This document shows, piece after piece, positions 40,111 through 52,410 of a stretch of DNA of 64,000 bases (position 1 is its first letter; every line of letters starts with the position of its first letter). The position numbers and the translations under genes were made by a program. Location of the stretch: the NCBI GenBank assembly GCA_905250115.1, contig CAJNOI010000080.1:124001-188000 (forward strand). Direction: 5' to 3'. The notes beneath the pieces were generated by a model. It worked only from the letters and a program-made list of their open reading frames with translations, was not told the DNA's origin and did not search any database. Origin of the DNA: Adineta steineri. Its lineage: Eukaryota; Rotifera; Eurotatoria; Adinetida; Adinetidae.

Positions 40111-41927
40111 ATGGCGAACAACAAATTAATAACATCTATTCAAACCAATACACCAACTAATGATAAACACATATCAAATTTTTCCGAGAATGCAGTTGCA
40201 AATCGACGTATTAACAGACTAAGAATGCAAAATGTCCTCTTTGTTTGGTTAGACAACAATATTAATGATGATAATGCTGATTGTAGTAATACAATCAAAC
40301 AATTGAAACATGTAGTTAACAACATAAACACGTTTACTGATGGTGAAGAATGTGTTGAATTTATTAACACCATTAACAATAATAAAGTATGTATGATTGT
40401 CTCCGGATCACTTGGACAACATATTGTACCTCATGTGCATGATATGTCCCAAGTAGACACCATTTTTATTTTTTGTAATAACCAAGAATGGGATAAACAA
40501 TGGGTCAAAGAATGGCCTAAAATAAAAGGAGTCTTCACAGATATAACATCAATCTATGAAGCTCTCAAACAGGCTGCTCATCAATGTGAGCAAAATGCCA
40601 AATCAATCAGCTTTGTGACATCAGATAAAAAGTTGGATCAATTAGATCCATCATTTATGTATACTCAGATCTTGAAAGAGATCTTATTAACCATCAACTT
40701 CGAAGATAAACATTTCAAAGAATTTATTACTGATTTGCGTGAAGCATTTGTCAAAAATGAATATGATTTACATCATATTGAAAAATTCGAACGTGATTAC
40801 CATGATCGAAGGCCTATTTGGTGGTATACTTATCAATGTTTTTTATATTCGATGCTCAATCAAGCATTAAGATTAATGGATGTTGATATTATTGTTCGAA
40901 TGGGTTTCTTTATTAATGATCTACACCGTGATATTCAACGACTACATTTAGAACAATTTGATGATCATCAATCAGGTAAAACATTTACAGTTTATCGTGG
41001 GCAATGTCTTTCAAAAGAAGATTTCACGAAGTGACAAAAACTAAAGGTGGACTTCTTTCATTTAATCATTTTCTATCAACTAGTAAAAATCGTGATGTTT
41101 CTCTCTGTTTCGCACCGCAAGCTGCTACAAATTCTGATCTTGTTGGAGTTCTATTTGTTATATCAATTAATCCTACGGATTCAACAACTCCATTTGCTTC
41201 TGTTACAGATGTTGGTTACTTTCATGCAGAAGATGAGGTTCTTTTCTCCATGCATACTATTTTTCGCATTGGAGATATTGCAACAATGGATGAAAATAAT
41301 CATCTCTATTAAGCGAACCTAACATTGACCAATGACAACGATCAAGACCTTCGAACTCTTAGCGATCAGATTCGACAGGAGACTTTTCCAGATCAAGAAG
41401 GATGGTACAGATTAGGCCAGTTACTAATTAAAATGGGTCAGTGTAACAAGGCTCAAGAAATTTATCAAGTTTTATTTAATCAAACAACAAATGAGAGTGA
41501 CAAAGCATCGATTTATTACCAACTAGGTTGTATCAAATATAATCAAGGAGAATATCAAGAAGCACTTTCACCTCATAAAAAAGCTCTTACAATTCGACAA
41601 CAATTACTTCCTTCCAATCATCCTGATTCTGGTAGTTCCTATAAGAACATCGGTTTGGGATATAAGAACATGGCTGATTGTCACAAAGCACTTTCTAATT
41701 ATAAAAAAGCCCTTGCAATTCGACAACAATCACTTCCTTCCAATCATCCTGATTTAGGTACTTCCTATAACAATATCGGTGTGGTGTATACGTATATGGG
41801 CAACTATTCAAAAGCTCATTCATTTTATGAACGTGCTGTACAAATTGGACAACAATCATTACCAACAAATCATCCTAATCTTGAAATGTATAGAGAAAAC
41901 CTCGAAGGCATAAAGATGAAATTGTAA
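40111..41927 (+). pseudogene. ADP-ribosyltransferase + TPR gene, interrupted twice
   Basis: An intronless reading whose three open segments follow one another: 40111-41034, 41004-41312 and 41325-41927. The first holds an N-terminal region (VCMIVSGSLGQHIVPHVHDM, TIFIFCNN) typical of bdelloid ART/TPR proteins and ends in TVYRGQ, the R of an arginine-type ART R-S-E triad. The second has FNHFLSTS (S-T-S) and AEDEVLF (E-x-E). The third holds about three 42-aa TPRs of kinesin-light-chain type (SNHPDLGTSYNNIGVVYTYM). A frame change occurs near 41025-41045 and an in-frame TAA at 41310-41312. As sequenced it cannot make the full protein. Only the second of these breaks could be a single base substitution. 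Confidence 0.85.
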
Positions 41928-42481
41928 TTTCTTTGTGTACTCTCTTTTGAAAATAAAATAAAACTGATAAAAAAGAAAATGTGTCTATTGAAACTCTTTT
42001 TTTTGTTGAGAAGACAATATCAGCAGTAACACTCATCGGTAAGGTAAACAATACATATTGAAAAGATATGTATTGTAGAAAAGACGTTCACGGTTACATT
42101 GAGGGTGGGTGTGGGTGTATCTTATTTATCTCATCCAAACCCTCAAAGAAAGGAGTCTTTTCAATCGAGTCCAAATGACATTGTAATGAAGGTATTATCT
42201 ACAAAACTTCAAATACCATATATGGATTATCTGTAATCAAATAGTTAATAATGGAAAAGAATGTTGAACCGATATACACACTATACTTTCGATCATATAC
42301 AAAACAATTAGTCATACAATAAACAGGATATTTCCTATGAGTTTTTCCATTAAAATCTGACATTCTATAACAACATTCAATGAGTCATTGTAACTATGGA
42401 AACAATGGTATTTAAATATTTTCTTTATTAATTGAATTTATTATAATTAAAACATAGAAATTCTTTTTTTAAAAGAATTTA
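41928..42481. other. Intergenic
   Basis: About 550 bp between convergent genes. It contains a short G-rich piece GAGGGTGGGTGTGGGTGTA near 42101-42119, similar in unit to the telomere-like tract at 17 kb. No gene. Confidence 0.5.
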
Positions 42482-45400
42482 TTAAACTTTAGATCTAGCA
42501 CTGATGGCTCTTGGTTTAGATAATTTTTCAATAGCTTCTTGACGTTTTTGTTTTTCACTAAGAATTTCAATTCCAGGAAAATGTTGACTAACAGTTTCTA
42601 AGATTTTTTGATTACGTTTTTTCATATTTTGTGCTTGTTTTTCTTGACGAGCTTTTAATGATCGATCACGTATCCGTTGTTTATTAATAATAGAATTCAA
42701 ATTCCTAGAATATATAACATATAGAAAATCAATTTCAAATTATATTATTTTCATACTTATATGTTAATGGTTGCATAGATATATTTCCAAGACGTTGATG
42801 AATATTTTGAATATCTTCATTATCAAGTTTGGCATCTGATTTCTAATATATATATATATAAACATAAATAATATGATTTCCATGAAAATATCTTACCACA
42901 ATATCAAGAGTAATCGCTTCAGGTTTCAATTCTCCTTGATTGTTTTTATTTAACATACGAAAATATTCTAATGTGCGCCAATTTCTATTATCAATATGTT
43001 GAACTAATGTACGCATCGAATCTCCTTTTGCAGCTTCTATATGATAAAATAAATAATATTTAAATATCTTTCTCCAATTAACACTAAGTTTTGATACATA
43101 CTTCCTTGTCGACCAATCGTATCATGTGTAGGTATTTCACAATCATATTTCAAAATAAATTCTTTTCGTTTAGCAATTTTTTCTGCAAGACGTACTGTCG
43201 ATGAAAAAACAGTAATACCCTTTGAATAAAAAAGAAAACTTCAATTCATACATAAAAAAAATTAGAATCCTACCGATAGATCAAGCATAGAAACAGCACT
43301 TGTTTCTACATCTAAAGCTTGAATAATATATTGAGCACCATGTGTTGTTATTGGATTAAAGGCAAGCTATGCAAAAATATTTGTTTATTACCAAAAAAGA
43401 GAAATTTTATATTTACATTTAAATTTTGAAGTGTAGAATTTTTTGCTAAACCTTCACTTATTAATTTTGCACTCGTCCATTCAATATGACAATTACTTAT
43501 GTTTAAACGTTGTAAAACTTTATTAACAGCTAAAACTCGTCGAAGAGCAACACTTCCATCATAACTAAGACCACTCCATGATATATCAAGTTCAGTTAAA
43601 CATTTATTAACCTTTGAAATTAATTTAAAAAGAATATTATAACTTAAAAAAATCTTTTTACTTCTATTCCACGAAAAAGAGCGATTGATGCATAACTTCT
43701 TATTAAATTCCAACTTAAATTTAAATATAATAAACTCCAATTTTCAGCTAAAAAGACAAAATATTTCTTTTTTCGCTAATAAAATCTGATATATACTTAG
43801 AGCATTGCCAATAAAAATACATGCATTTTCTTCAAGTTTATTTCCAGTTAAATTAAGTTCAAGAAGTCTTTTATGTCGACATAAATCACCAATTTTTGAA
43901 CCATAAGAATCTTGAATATCACAATTAGCCAATGATAAATATTGTAATGATGAAAGTTGATCAAATATTGACATTAATGCATCAAAACCTTTTTTACCAA
44001 TTTTATTATCGGATAAATCCTTGAAAAACAAAAAAATTTCGATAGAATCATAAAAAAAGTTAAATTTATTTTACCAAGAAAGTAAGATGAACACATTTAT
44101 TTAATCCTTGACAAAGTACATAAAGTGATGATGGTATTAAATTTACAGCATGTAATGTTAAACTTTCAAGATTTGCTTCGATTGATGTAGCCAATGCACG
44201 AAAATCATTAAATGAGAATGGTCGATCAACAAGAGTAATAGTATTATATGGTAGAAAACCTCGAATTTGCCAATCAGCTGGAATATCAAGTGTTGTACAA
44301 CAATATTCATACGTATGAACTCTTGCTAAAAGGGGAAGAAAGAATTATTTATATAAATAAACACTATAATCACCATTTTTAGTTGGAATTTTACATCGTA
44401 TTGGAACAAGAACTTCATCATCAGTATTTTTTGAAGTATTCGATAGAAATTCAATTGGTACATTTAATTGACCAAATGTTTCATGTGATCGATTACTTCG
44501 ATGAGCTGCTAATTTCTCAACGAATGATAATCGTGATGGTGTATATTTTTCAAGTTGATCTTTAAAAAATTAAACAAAAAAAATTTTCTATATAAACTCT
44601 ACTTGATATTTTCCTGCGTAATATACTTGTTGTCCCATATTTTTTAGAAATACTATTCAAAACAAAACTACGTTTGTAAAAATATGAGTTCACTCTCTAC
44701 TTAACATCACACTTGACAGATAATTGCAATTACGATATGGAAGACTAGTTAATATACTTAACTAAATAAAATGGAAATATTTTTTTGTTTTTGCCATAGA
44801 TAATTATACCCAAAAAAAATGACAAAACAATAATTTACGGAAGACGGATCTAATGTTCTTCTTTATTAACATTCTGTTTTTATAATTCAAGATTTTTTTG
44901 TTTACATTCCCTTGAAAATTAATAAACTAATAGAAATATGTCGTACTTAACTGTTTTTAATTATTGAAAAAGATTTGCAATGAATGACTCAATATTTTAA
45001 AACATTATTCTAAACAATTTATATTATTCATGATCGATTAGTTGAAAATGTTATATAAGAATTGCATTCTATATTTCTTAAGTATCGATAAATGATAGAT
45101 GTAATCAATTCTATCAAGAAACTCGTACAACATAAATGACATTTACATTTTTATCAGTAAAAAAATTAAGAAATATATTTCTAATCTTTCTATTAGTTTT
45201 AAAAATAGATTGATCGATAGGAAATAAGTATGCAATTAAATCAAGAAGTAATGAATTTCTTTTATATTTTACTCTATATTCAATACAAAGTAGAGAGTAA
45301 GAACTCTTCAAAATTTATACCATAGACTGTATGCACTCTCTATAAGAATATTTTTATTTGAAATTAATAACAACATCTGACAACAGAAGATTAAGAATTC

Positions 45401-45618
45401 CTGGTGATTTGAGCTGTTAATTATTAAACATGAATCTATTATTAGAAACAATAATAAAACCTATAATCGATTTGAAGAAAATCAAAACTTGACTAGCATT
45501 TATAAATTCAATAATTATCTATTTTAATGAGTACGTAAAAAAAAAATCAATTCTTATATATACCTGCTTCATCATCATCTAAATCAGTATCGTAACTATT
45601 ATCGTCATTTTCTTCCAT
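42482..45618 (-). CDS. RNI-type leucine-rich repeat protein (LRRC74-like)
   Basis: About ten exons. The first, 45618-45564 (MEENDDNSYDTDLDDDEA), splices across a 1-kb intron to 44559-44374 (DQLEKYTPSRLSFVEKLAAH). Then come 44325-44075, 44019-43790, an exon at about 43750-43670, and further LRR exons down to 42482. LRRs of the ribonuclease-inhibitor type are visible: LQYLSLANCDIQD, LLELNLTGNKLEENA, LLYLNLSWNLI, LTELDISWSGLSYDGSV and LQRLNISNCHIEW. The C-terminal part NWRTLEYFRMLNKNNQGELK resembles a weak EF-hand, then a basic coiled segment (RDRSLKARQEKQAQNMKKRN) ends the protein. Such proteins are often ciliary or testis-enriched. Orthology to LRRC74 is a guess. Confidence 0.75.
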
Positions 45619-46357
45619 TTGTTATAATTGTTAATATGAAAAATGTTAAGAAGACAAACGACAAAATAATGTCATTTTCTTTTTCCCACGTCTTTTTCTC
45701 CTTTTTCTTTTCACTTATTCTATTGCATCAAATATTTAATGTTGATTACATACTATTGACAGCCGAATACTTTTTTTTATTTTTAATAGAAGAAAAATGT
45801 TCTATTCTATCTCAAATAAGAAGTAATATCAATTTAAAGCCTTAGTTTCTCAAACAATTTTGTAACAACAAAAGAGAAAAAGAAGAAACATCATAGTTTA
45901 ATTTTGGAGTACTTCCTGTTTTTCTCTTTCATGTTTAATATAATAAATAATTTGACAGAAACAACATTCAAGAGAAGTATTCTTCAACATACTAATAGAT
46001 AGGTATTGGACATTTTAGTTTTATTTATTTATTTTTTTTGTTGAAACGAACAACAAAACAGAAAAGATAGACAACACGAAAAAAACACATAGATTTATTT
46101 TTTTTGTTGTTACTCTTCTTCTTGGTTTTGGATTAAATAATCAACGGGTAAAAATTAGTAAAGAATAACAACAGCTATGAAAATGAAATAATCATAATAT
46201 ATATATATATATACAATAAATACGACAAATATCTTAAATGCCTTTTCTTAATTATTTAGCATTGTTTTTTCCTGTTCAAATATCCACATAAGCTCTTGAA
46301 GATCTTCCTGAGCGAACAAACACACATACATATATATATTAGATTTGTGTAGATGGT
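45619..46357. other. Intergenic
   Basis: About 740 bp between the LRR gene start and the exportin-1 stop, both on the minus strand. T-rich with a TA run near 46195-46213. No gene. Confidence 0.55.
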
Positions 46358-49300
46358 TTAATCTTGCATATCTTCAGGAATTTCATGAGGATTGAGAATA
46401 CCTAAAAGAGGAGAGAAAATTTTAATTAATTAAAAAAATATTTTTTTTTCTTTATTCATATATATACCGGGAACACTCATTTGTATTTTACGTTTTTCTT
46501 CAGCAGCAAGTTTTAATGTTTGTTCACGATCTTCTAAATATAAATCAGCTGTATCATTTCCATTTGTTTCACGTATTTGAACAAGAAAATCACGTAAATG
46601 TTCTTTAAAACCAACAATATCTTGATCTAATGCAACAAAACCTTCAATAATAACTTTGATTTGATTATCTTGTAAATGTGAAAAAGCTGTTTTTAATAAA
46701 TTAGCCATAAATTGTTGAATATAAAGTAAATTTTGTGATGGATCTTGAACTTCAGGTGCTAATGGAATTTTAATAAGACCTTGTTCAGCAATTAAAAATA
46801 AATTTGCTAAGATTTGTGAATGAGCTGTTAAACCTTTGAAGAGAGAAAACAAAATATATAATTAAACTTAAAATTTCAATTTTTTCATGAGAAATATATG
46901 CATTCTGATGTTATTTGAGAGTTTGACATGCTTAGTTCTAAGTAGGTAAAATATAGGTAATTTCACTAGTGAAGAAATCATTCGAAATGCTTTTAAATTT
47001 AAATTTTGTTTACAAGTGACGCATACGCAGACTATAAAAAGTCTGAGAGAATATATATGCGCACAGTGTTTTATTTAGTAGGCGGACTGGGTCTTTGGCT
47101 GATTTGTCGATTTTTGAGTAGAATCGAAGTTTTCAAAATATCCATGTGTTATCCAAAATACAAAGAAAAGTTTTGCCTAAAAATTTTGTATATAAATTAG
47201 TGTAGTAGAAGTTTTGATATAGACAAAATTTCACATCAAAACTCTGATTTTATTCGAAAAATCACGTCCCATAAAAAAAATCGATATTTCAGTCAAATCA
47301 CAGCTTGCGCATATACATTCTCTTACACTTTCTATAGTTTATATACGCCTCATTTGTGTATAAAATGTAAGCTCAAATGCTTTTTATTACGCCCAGGTGA
47401 TTCCTTTGTTAGTGAGTTAAGATCAGAGAATAAAAGATCTAACCATTTTCGATACTAGTTATCCTTGTAACTTATAAAGATAGTTAAAGTATTTTAACTC
47501 TTATATATAAACAGTTTTGTCATTGTTGACTGTAATGAATTACCTGATGTATGTGAGCATTCAGCTACAACTGCAAAAATATGTTGCATTGTTTCAAGAT
47601 AATAAACTTGATAGAAATTTTGTGCTGCTTGTGGATCACATGTTTGAAATTTTCTTATCATTGTTTGAAGAATTTCTAAACCTAATTCAGATATTGTTCT
47701 CATTGTATGTTTTAATGCCCACATAATCGAATCATAAACAAATTTAAATTGAGTTGCATTCAATGCTATTAATGCTAAAAATTAAAAGATAGTTTTTTTT
47801 TAAATAAAATTTAAATATTAATTCTCTTACCAGGAAAGCAAACATTTGCAACTGATTGAAGAAATATATAAAAATTTTTTCGATGATCCGGATAATCTTC
47901 AAAATTTTTATCAATCATATGAAGTGTATGTTCAAATGTTAAATCAAATACTTCCGGTACACGATTTATAAAACGATTTTCAGCTTTATTAACTAATATT
48001 GCTAATAAATTTAATACTTCCGATTCCCGTGCATCACAATGACAATCTCGATAATCAATTAAAACAAATGTTATTAATGGTGGAAAGAATTCATCAAGAA
48101 TTTGTTGAGTATTATTTGCTTTTGAAAAATAATTTCCAATTAATATTAATGTATCTTCTTTAATAGCCATCATTGATTTAATTAAACGTTGCTTAACAAC
48201 AATTGATCCATGAATTCTTATAGCTTGATTGATATTTTCTGATGTTACTTTATATATATGTAACATATCTTGATAAATCTTAATTAATTGATGTACATAT
48301 GGTGCACCTAAAGCTTTTGATGCTCGTATATTTGTTTTAAGTATATTTAATATATTATTAATTATATCCGGATCTTTTAAACATTCAACAGATTTTTTCG
48401 CTTGAAATATAATTGTATTCCACATTTCATTTGGTAATTGCATATATTTATCAATTAATTTTGTTTGTTGAATAATATCAATACTAGCAGCAATCATATG
48501 TCCAACAGCTTCATAGAATGTTTGAACTTGATGAGCTTCCAAATGACAAATAATTCCATTAATATTAGTTAAAATTTCCTCGACAAATGGTTGAGATTCA
48601 CCTAATTGAATTGTTATAAAATGTCGACGACATTTTTGAGATATTTTTATAAATGTATCGCATGCCATATCTTGTACACCTTCATGTGTTTCATGCATAA
48701 ATTCAAATAATTTATTAACAACAGTTTTAAGAAATTTCCAATGTGCACGAAGAAAACGTGGATATTGTCCAACAACATACATTATATTTGAAGCAACAAT
48801 CGCTTTATTATCTTTACCACGTTTTTGTTCGACTAAACCAAGTAATTCTTTAATAACAGTAACAAGAAAACGTTTTTCATCATCTTCAACCATTGCACCT
48901 GATATTGAACCAATTGCCCAACAAAGTGTATTTAAATTCTTCCATGACCATTCTGATCCATTTATTTGATTTGCTAATTTTTCTGTCATAATTGATTCCG
49001 TATCAAGATAATTTAAATGTGTTAAATAAACAAGTGTTTCACGCATATTTTTATAGAGATTAATAGCATCTGTATCTTTCATAAATTCTCGTACAACTTC
49101 TCCACGTTCATTTTCAACAATAAGTACTTCTTCTGGTCGTGCCATACGTGATATCATTACTCGTCGAACTTTTGATAGAATAACACTATAAAATTGTCGA
49201 CGTGATGATGTATTATTCATATTTCTCATATATGATAATGCTGTTTGTTGATATGGTACTTCACGATAAAGTTCCGAACTTAAAATATTCCAATATTCTA

Positions 49301-51199
49301 AACATATTTTAAATATTTCAATATCATCAACTTCAGAAATAAAAACAAGATATTGTAATGCTTCAAGTAATGTTTCTTTTAAATCAGGTGTACGTTCAAT
49401 TAATAATCCATGTTCTTTTAAAAAAATTGCTAAAAATAATGCTAAATTTTGAATAAATTTTTGATCATCATCTTTTGCTGTACGATATACACTTTTTAAA
49501 TCAATTGTTAATGGCATAATTGTTTTAAGTTGAATCATTGTATGACGAAAAAATTCAATAAGTTTACTTTCATATTGTGATATTTGAATACTAGCTATTT
49601 CAGTTAAACAACGAAGTGTTACATTACGAAACATTGGTACAGTAAAAAATGTATCAATAAGTGTATTAGCCATATTTGTTTCAAATATATAACCAAGTGG
49701 AATCCAACTAAGAAAACGTAAAAGTGTTTCTAAAGTTACTAAAAGTAATGGCGGATGACGAGATTTATCCTAGAATGAAAACAAAAATAATTTATATCGA
49801 AGTTTTTCTATTTTCGCGAAAAACTCTAATCATCTGTTTTTGATTGCTCTAATAGATACTGTGCTGAGTCGACTAGTGATGCTCAAGAAAAAAAGCATAC
49901 AGTTACAAGCTACACCTTGTCGAAAACTTAACTTAACCGAAAAACTCATATTTTACTAAAATGATAAGGAGGATAGATTCATCTTGTCTAAAACACTGTT
50001 TAAATTGAAATCGATACTAATCTCATATTCTTATTAATACAAGTAACGCTCGTCCGAGGACTCGCTTAGCTCTTTCTCGTAGAAATGCATCCTCTTCACA
50101 TTTACTGAAAACCGTGGGAAAATCGGTTTTCAGTGTTTTTTTGACCTTTATCCCATCACCATGGTCACCCAACAGACCTTAGATTCGAAGTCCCCGTATC
50201 AAAATACCTCAAAAAATTTTTTTCCGAAAAATCAGTCTTCAATGTTTTTTTGACCCTGCGGACACACAAGCAATTAAGCAAGCAAACAATTTATGTTTCT
50301 AAGACTCTTCTCTACAAGAAACAGAATAATAGAAAATTTTCTTTACCACAACATATTCGCAAAGTTGAAAAATTTTTGTAAATTCAGTACACATTGTATC
50401 TTTTAAATGTTTAGCTTTCGTTTGTGTCATTTGACCTGATGAAAAATCAAATACTTCTTCACTAGAAATAGCAATATAAAAATTATTATATACACCAAAA
50501 ATCTTTAAATTAATTACCTGAGAAGTTTTAAGATTTCTAAATTATTTTGACACATTGATTCGTTTGTTTTACTTGCTTCAACAATATCACTAATAAAGTT
50601 TGGCCAATTTTTTGGCCATTCATGTTTTAATATCTATAAAATTGAATTTTATTTTTTGAAATAATTAAATAAAATAAATGATTTACTTGTACAAGAATAA
50701 TATTAAGTTTACTTAAATAAACTTTTTCACGTTCAATTGATTGTTGATTTTGTGAATGTGAAATAATCATACTAACAATAAATTGTTTAATTGCTTGAAA
50801 AAAAAACAAAAATAAATATTTTAAGTTTCTTTAATTTTTTCATCTCTCAAACCTTCACATTGTTCTTTTGGTAAAGTTTTCCAACGTATTTTTATTGTTT
50901 TTTCAAGTATTTGTAAAGCATAATATTTTGTTTCTTGACATTTTGAATATTCCAAAATACAATCAACTTTTGTCCATGCATCAGGATGATCACGTAAAAT
51001 ATTTAATACTTCACTTGCTTGTCGTTGCTTTAAAAAAAATTAAAAAAATAAATTTGAATGTATTCAATTAATAACAACAACATACAGCATCACCCTGTCC
51101 TCGATACATTGTATTAATAACAGCATCGAGTATATTAACATCAAATGTTGCTTGATTGTCAAAATTTAATAATGTTTGAGCTTGTTCAATTAATTGCAT
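46358..51199 (-). CDS. XPO1: Exportin-1 (CRM1) nuclear export receptor
   Basis: About a dozen exons, full length. It starts [20 protein letters not shown] (51199). The CRIME/importin-beta-like N-terminal repeats follow, then [30 protein letters not shown] HEAT helices ([20 protein letters not shown]), and the acidic-loop region ([18 protein letters not shown]). The C-terminal [10 protein letters not shown] and [17 protein letters not shown] end at 46358. XPO1 exports leucine-rich NES cargo with RanGTP. In the NES groove helix the text reads [13 protein letters not shown] where vertebrates have Cys in the VRACKAVG context, so the reactive Cys (human C528) is Ser. The last exons are separated by a 640-bp intron with a foldback element, and another intron carries repeat family A. 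Confidence 0.95.
47009..47362. mobile_element. Foldback element in an exportin-1 intron
   Basis: The left arm ACGCAGACTATAAAAAGTCT then GAGAGAATATATATGCGC pairs with the right arm (reverse complement: ACTATAGAAAGTGTAAGAGA then ATGTATATGCGC). The arms are about 55-60 bases, separated by about 240 bases. It has no credible ORF. It is likely a MITE. Confidence 0.7.
50038..50330 (-). repeat. Interspersed repeat family A, copy 2 (exportin-1 intron)
   Basis: Inverted relative to copy 1 at 24931-25248. It begins AAGTAACGCTCGTCCGAGGA (compare AGCGTTACTT in copy 1) and carries GACTCGCTTAGCTCTTTCTC, ATGGTCACCCAACAG, TTTTTTTGACCCTGCGGACA and TTCTCTACAAGAAACAG. Confidence 0.85.
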
Positions 51200-52225
51200 G
51201 ATTTGAATATTTTTGTTTTTCTGTCAAAGTCACGTGTCAATAATTGTCGTTTAAAGAAGAAGAAAAAAAACAATAGTTTATGTCTTAATTTTGGTCTCGT
51301 CTATGTCGAAAACCGTCCAAAGTCAAGAAGAAAAAGTCCAAAGTCAGAAAGAAGTTAGTAGTAAGTGTCCTTGTCAAACACTGGTCAACTACATATCTAA
51401 AATAATAATAAAATTCAATAAATTAATCATTTGTTGTTTTTTAGAAATTATTTATTATGTAAAAATGTTTTTAATTATTAAATCTTTTCATTTTTCTATG
51501 AATAATGATGAAGAAATCTAACGACGGAATAGAGCGTCAATGTTCTGTGTATTGCATTACATATATATATGCTTATTATTTGCTAAGTCAAAAATCCTCC
51601 AATCATAAGATTTTATGAGTTAATGTGTCACGTCCGCAATTTACCAGAATAATTCTGTTTTGTTCTTTTAACTTTAAAATACATTTATACGGTTGAATTA
51701 ATCATGAATAGTTATTCTTTTAAAATAAGATAAAAAAATAATTTTAAGCTAAAAATAAACATTTTTTTTTTATTTTGACATTAATGACATAAAGTTTGAC
51801 TGATATCGATAATCATTTAAGTATTATTCAAATAAATCAATATTAGTCAAATGAACTTCATGTACAATCATATACCCTAACATTTAAAAGAAATATTATC
51901 GTTTATAAACAGAGGAATTTAAATCAATCTTATTTCTAATTCTCAATATAAGGTAATTTTATAATCATGGTCTAAAACATATTACAAGATTTCGTATCTG
52001 TAGAGAAATAGAGGGTTGAAAAAAACTTAAATCTAAGTATTAGATATCCCCACTAAATGGATATGAGAAATAATAATGAATAAAATCTTTTAGAATATTA
52101 TTCTCAATATAAACGGATCATTAATCTGGAAAGATCGAACAAAAGCATAGTATCGAAAAGAAATACAAATAATCATTCGTTCATTTTATTAAAGAAATGC
52201 ATATAATGTAAATAATAGAAGCATA
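51200..52225. other. Intergenic, exportin-1 promoter side
   Basis: About 1 kb of AT-rich sequence with no supportable gene. The ORF at 51291-51521 begins with a short Gln/Glu/Lys repeat (TVQSQEEKVQSQKE) but has no support as a gene. Confidence 0.5.
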
Positions 52226-52410
52226 CTAATTATTAATCGATGCTTTTGTTCGTTCAAGTTGAGACATCCAAATATCAAATGAAGTTCCATTTATCATTGC
52301 CATATCAAATAAACCTATATTTGAATCCTTTAGTTTTAATTTATCAGCCTTACGATTTTTAAGAATTTTTGTTATAATCTGTGTTACATAACCCAATCCG
52401 CTTAATTTAC
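52226..52410 (-). pseudogene. Orphan C-terminal coding exon
   Basis: A splice-acceptor-like TTTTATTAACAG precedes 185 bases that stay open for 61 codons and end TAG. The translation reads KLSGLGYVTQIITKILKNRK, ADKLKLKDSNIGLFDMAMIN and GTSFDIWMSQLERTKASINN. Composition and charge are like real protein. I see no upstream partner exon on the minus strand as far as 53400 before the + strand casein kinase gene. It may be the remaining last exon of a gene cut off by rearrangement, or part of a gene with a far upstream exon. The family is unknown. Confidence 0.45.

Noticed and set aside
41547..41907. 126-bp periodic similarity in the ART/TPR gene as a tandem DNA repeat
   Set aside because: It is explained by consecutive 42-residue TPR units in the protein.
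44603..44638. Alternative start exon MGQQVYYAGKYQ for the LRR gene
   Set aside because: Its donor is in the wrong phase for the next exon; exon 45618-45564 fits in phase.
47006..47200. 64-codon ORF in exportin-1 intron
   Set aside because: It overlaps the foldback arm and is antisense to an intron; better explained by the repeat.
51291..51521. ORF beginning with a Gln/Glu/Lys repeat upstream of exportin-1
   Set aside because: Short direct repeat then AT-rich reading; no homology or exon partner.
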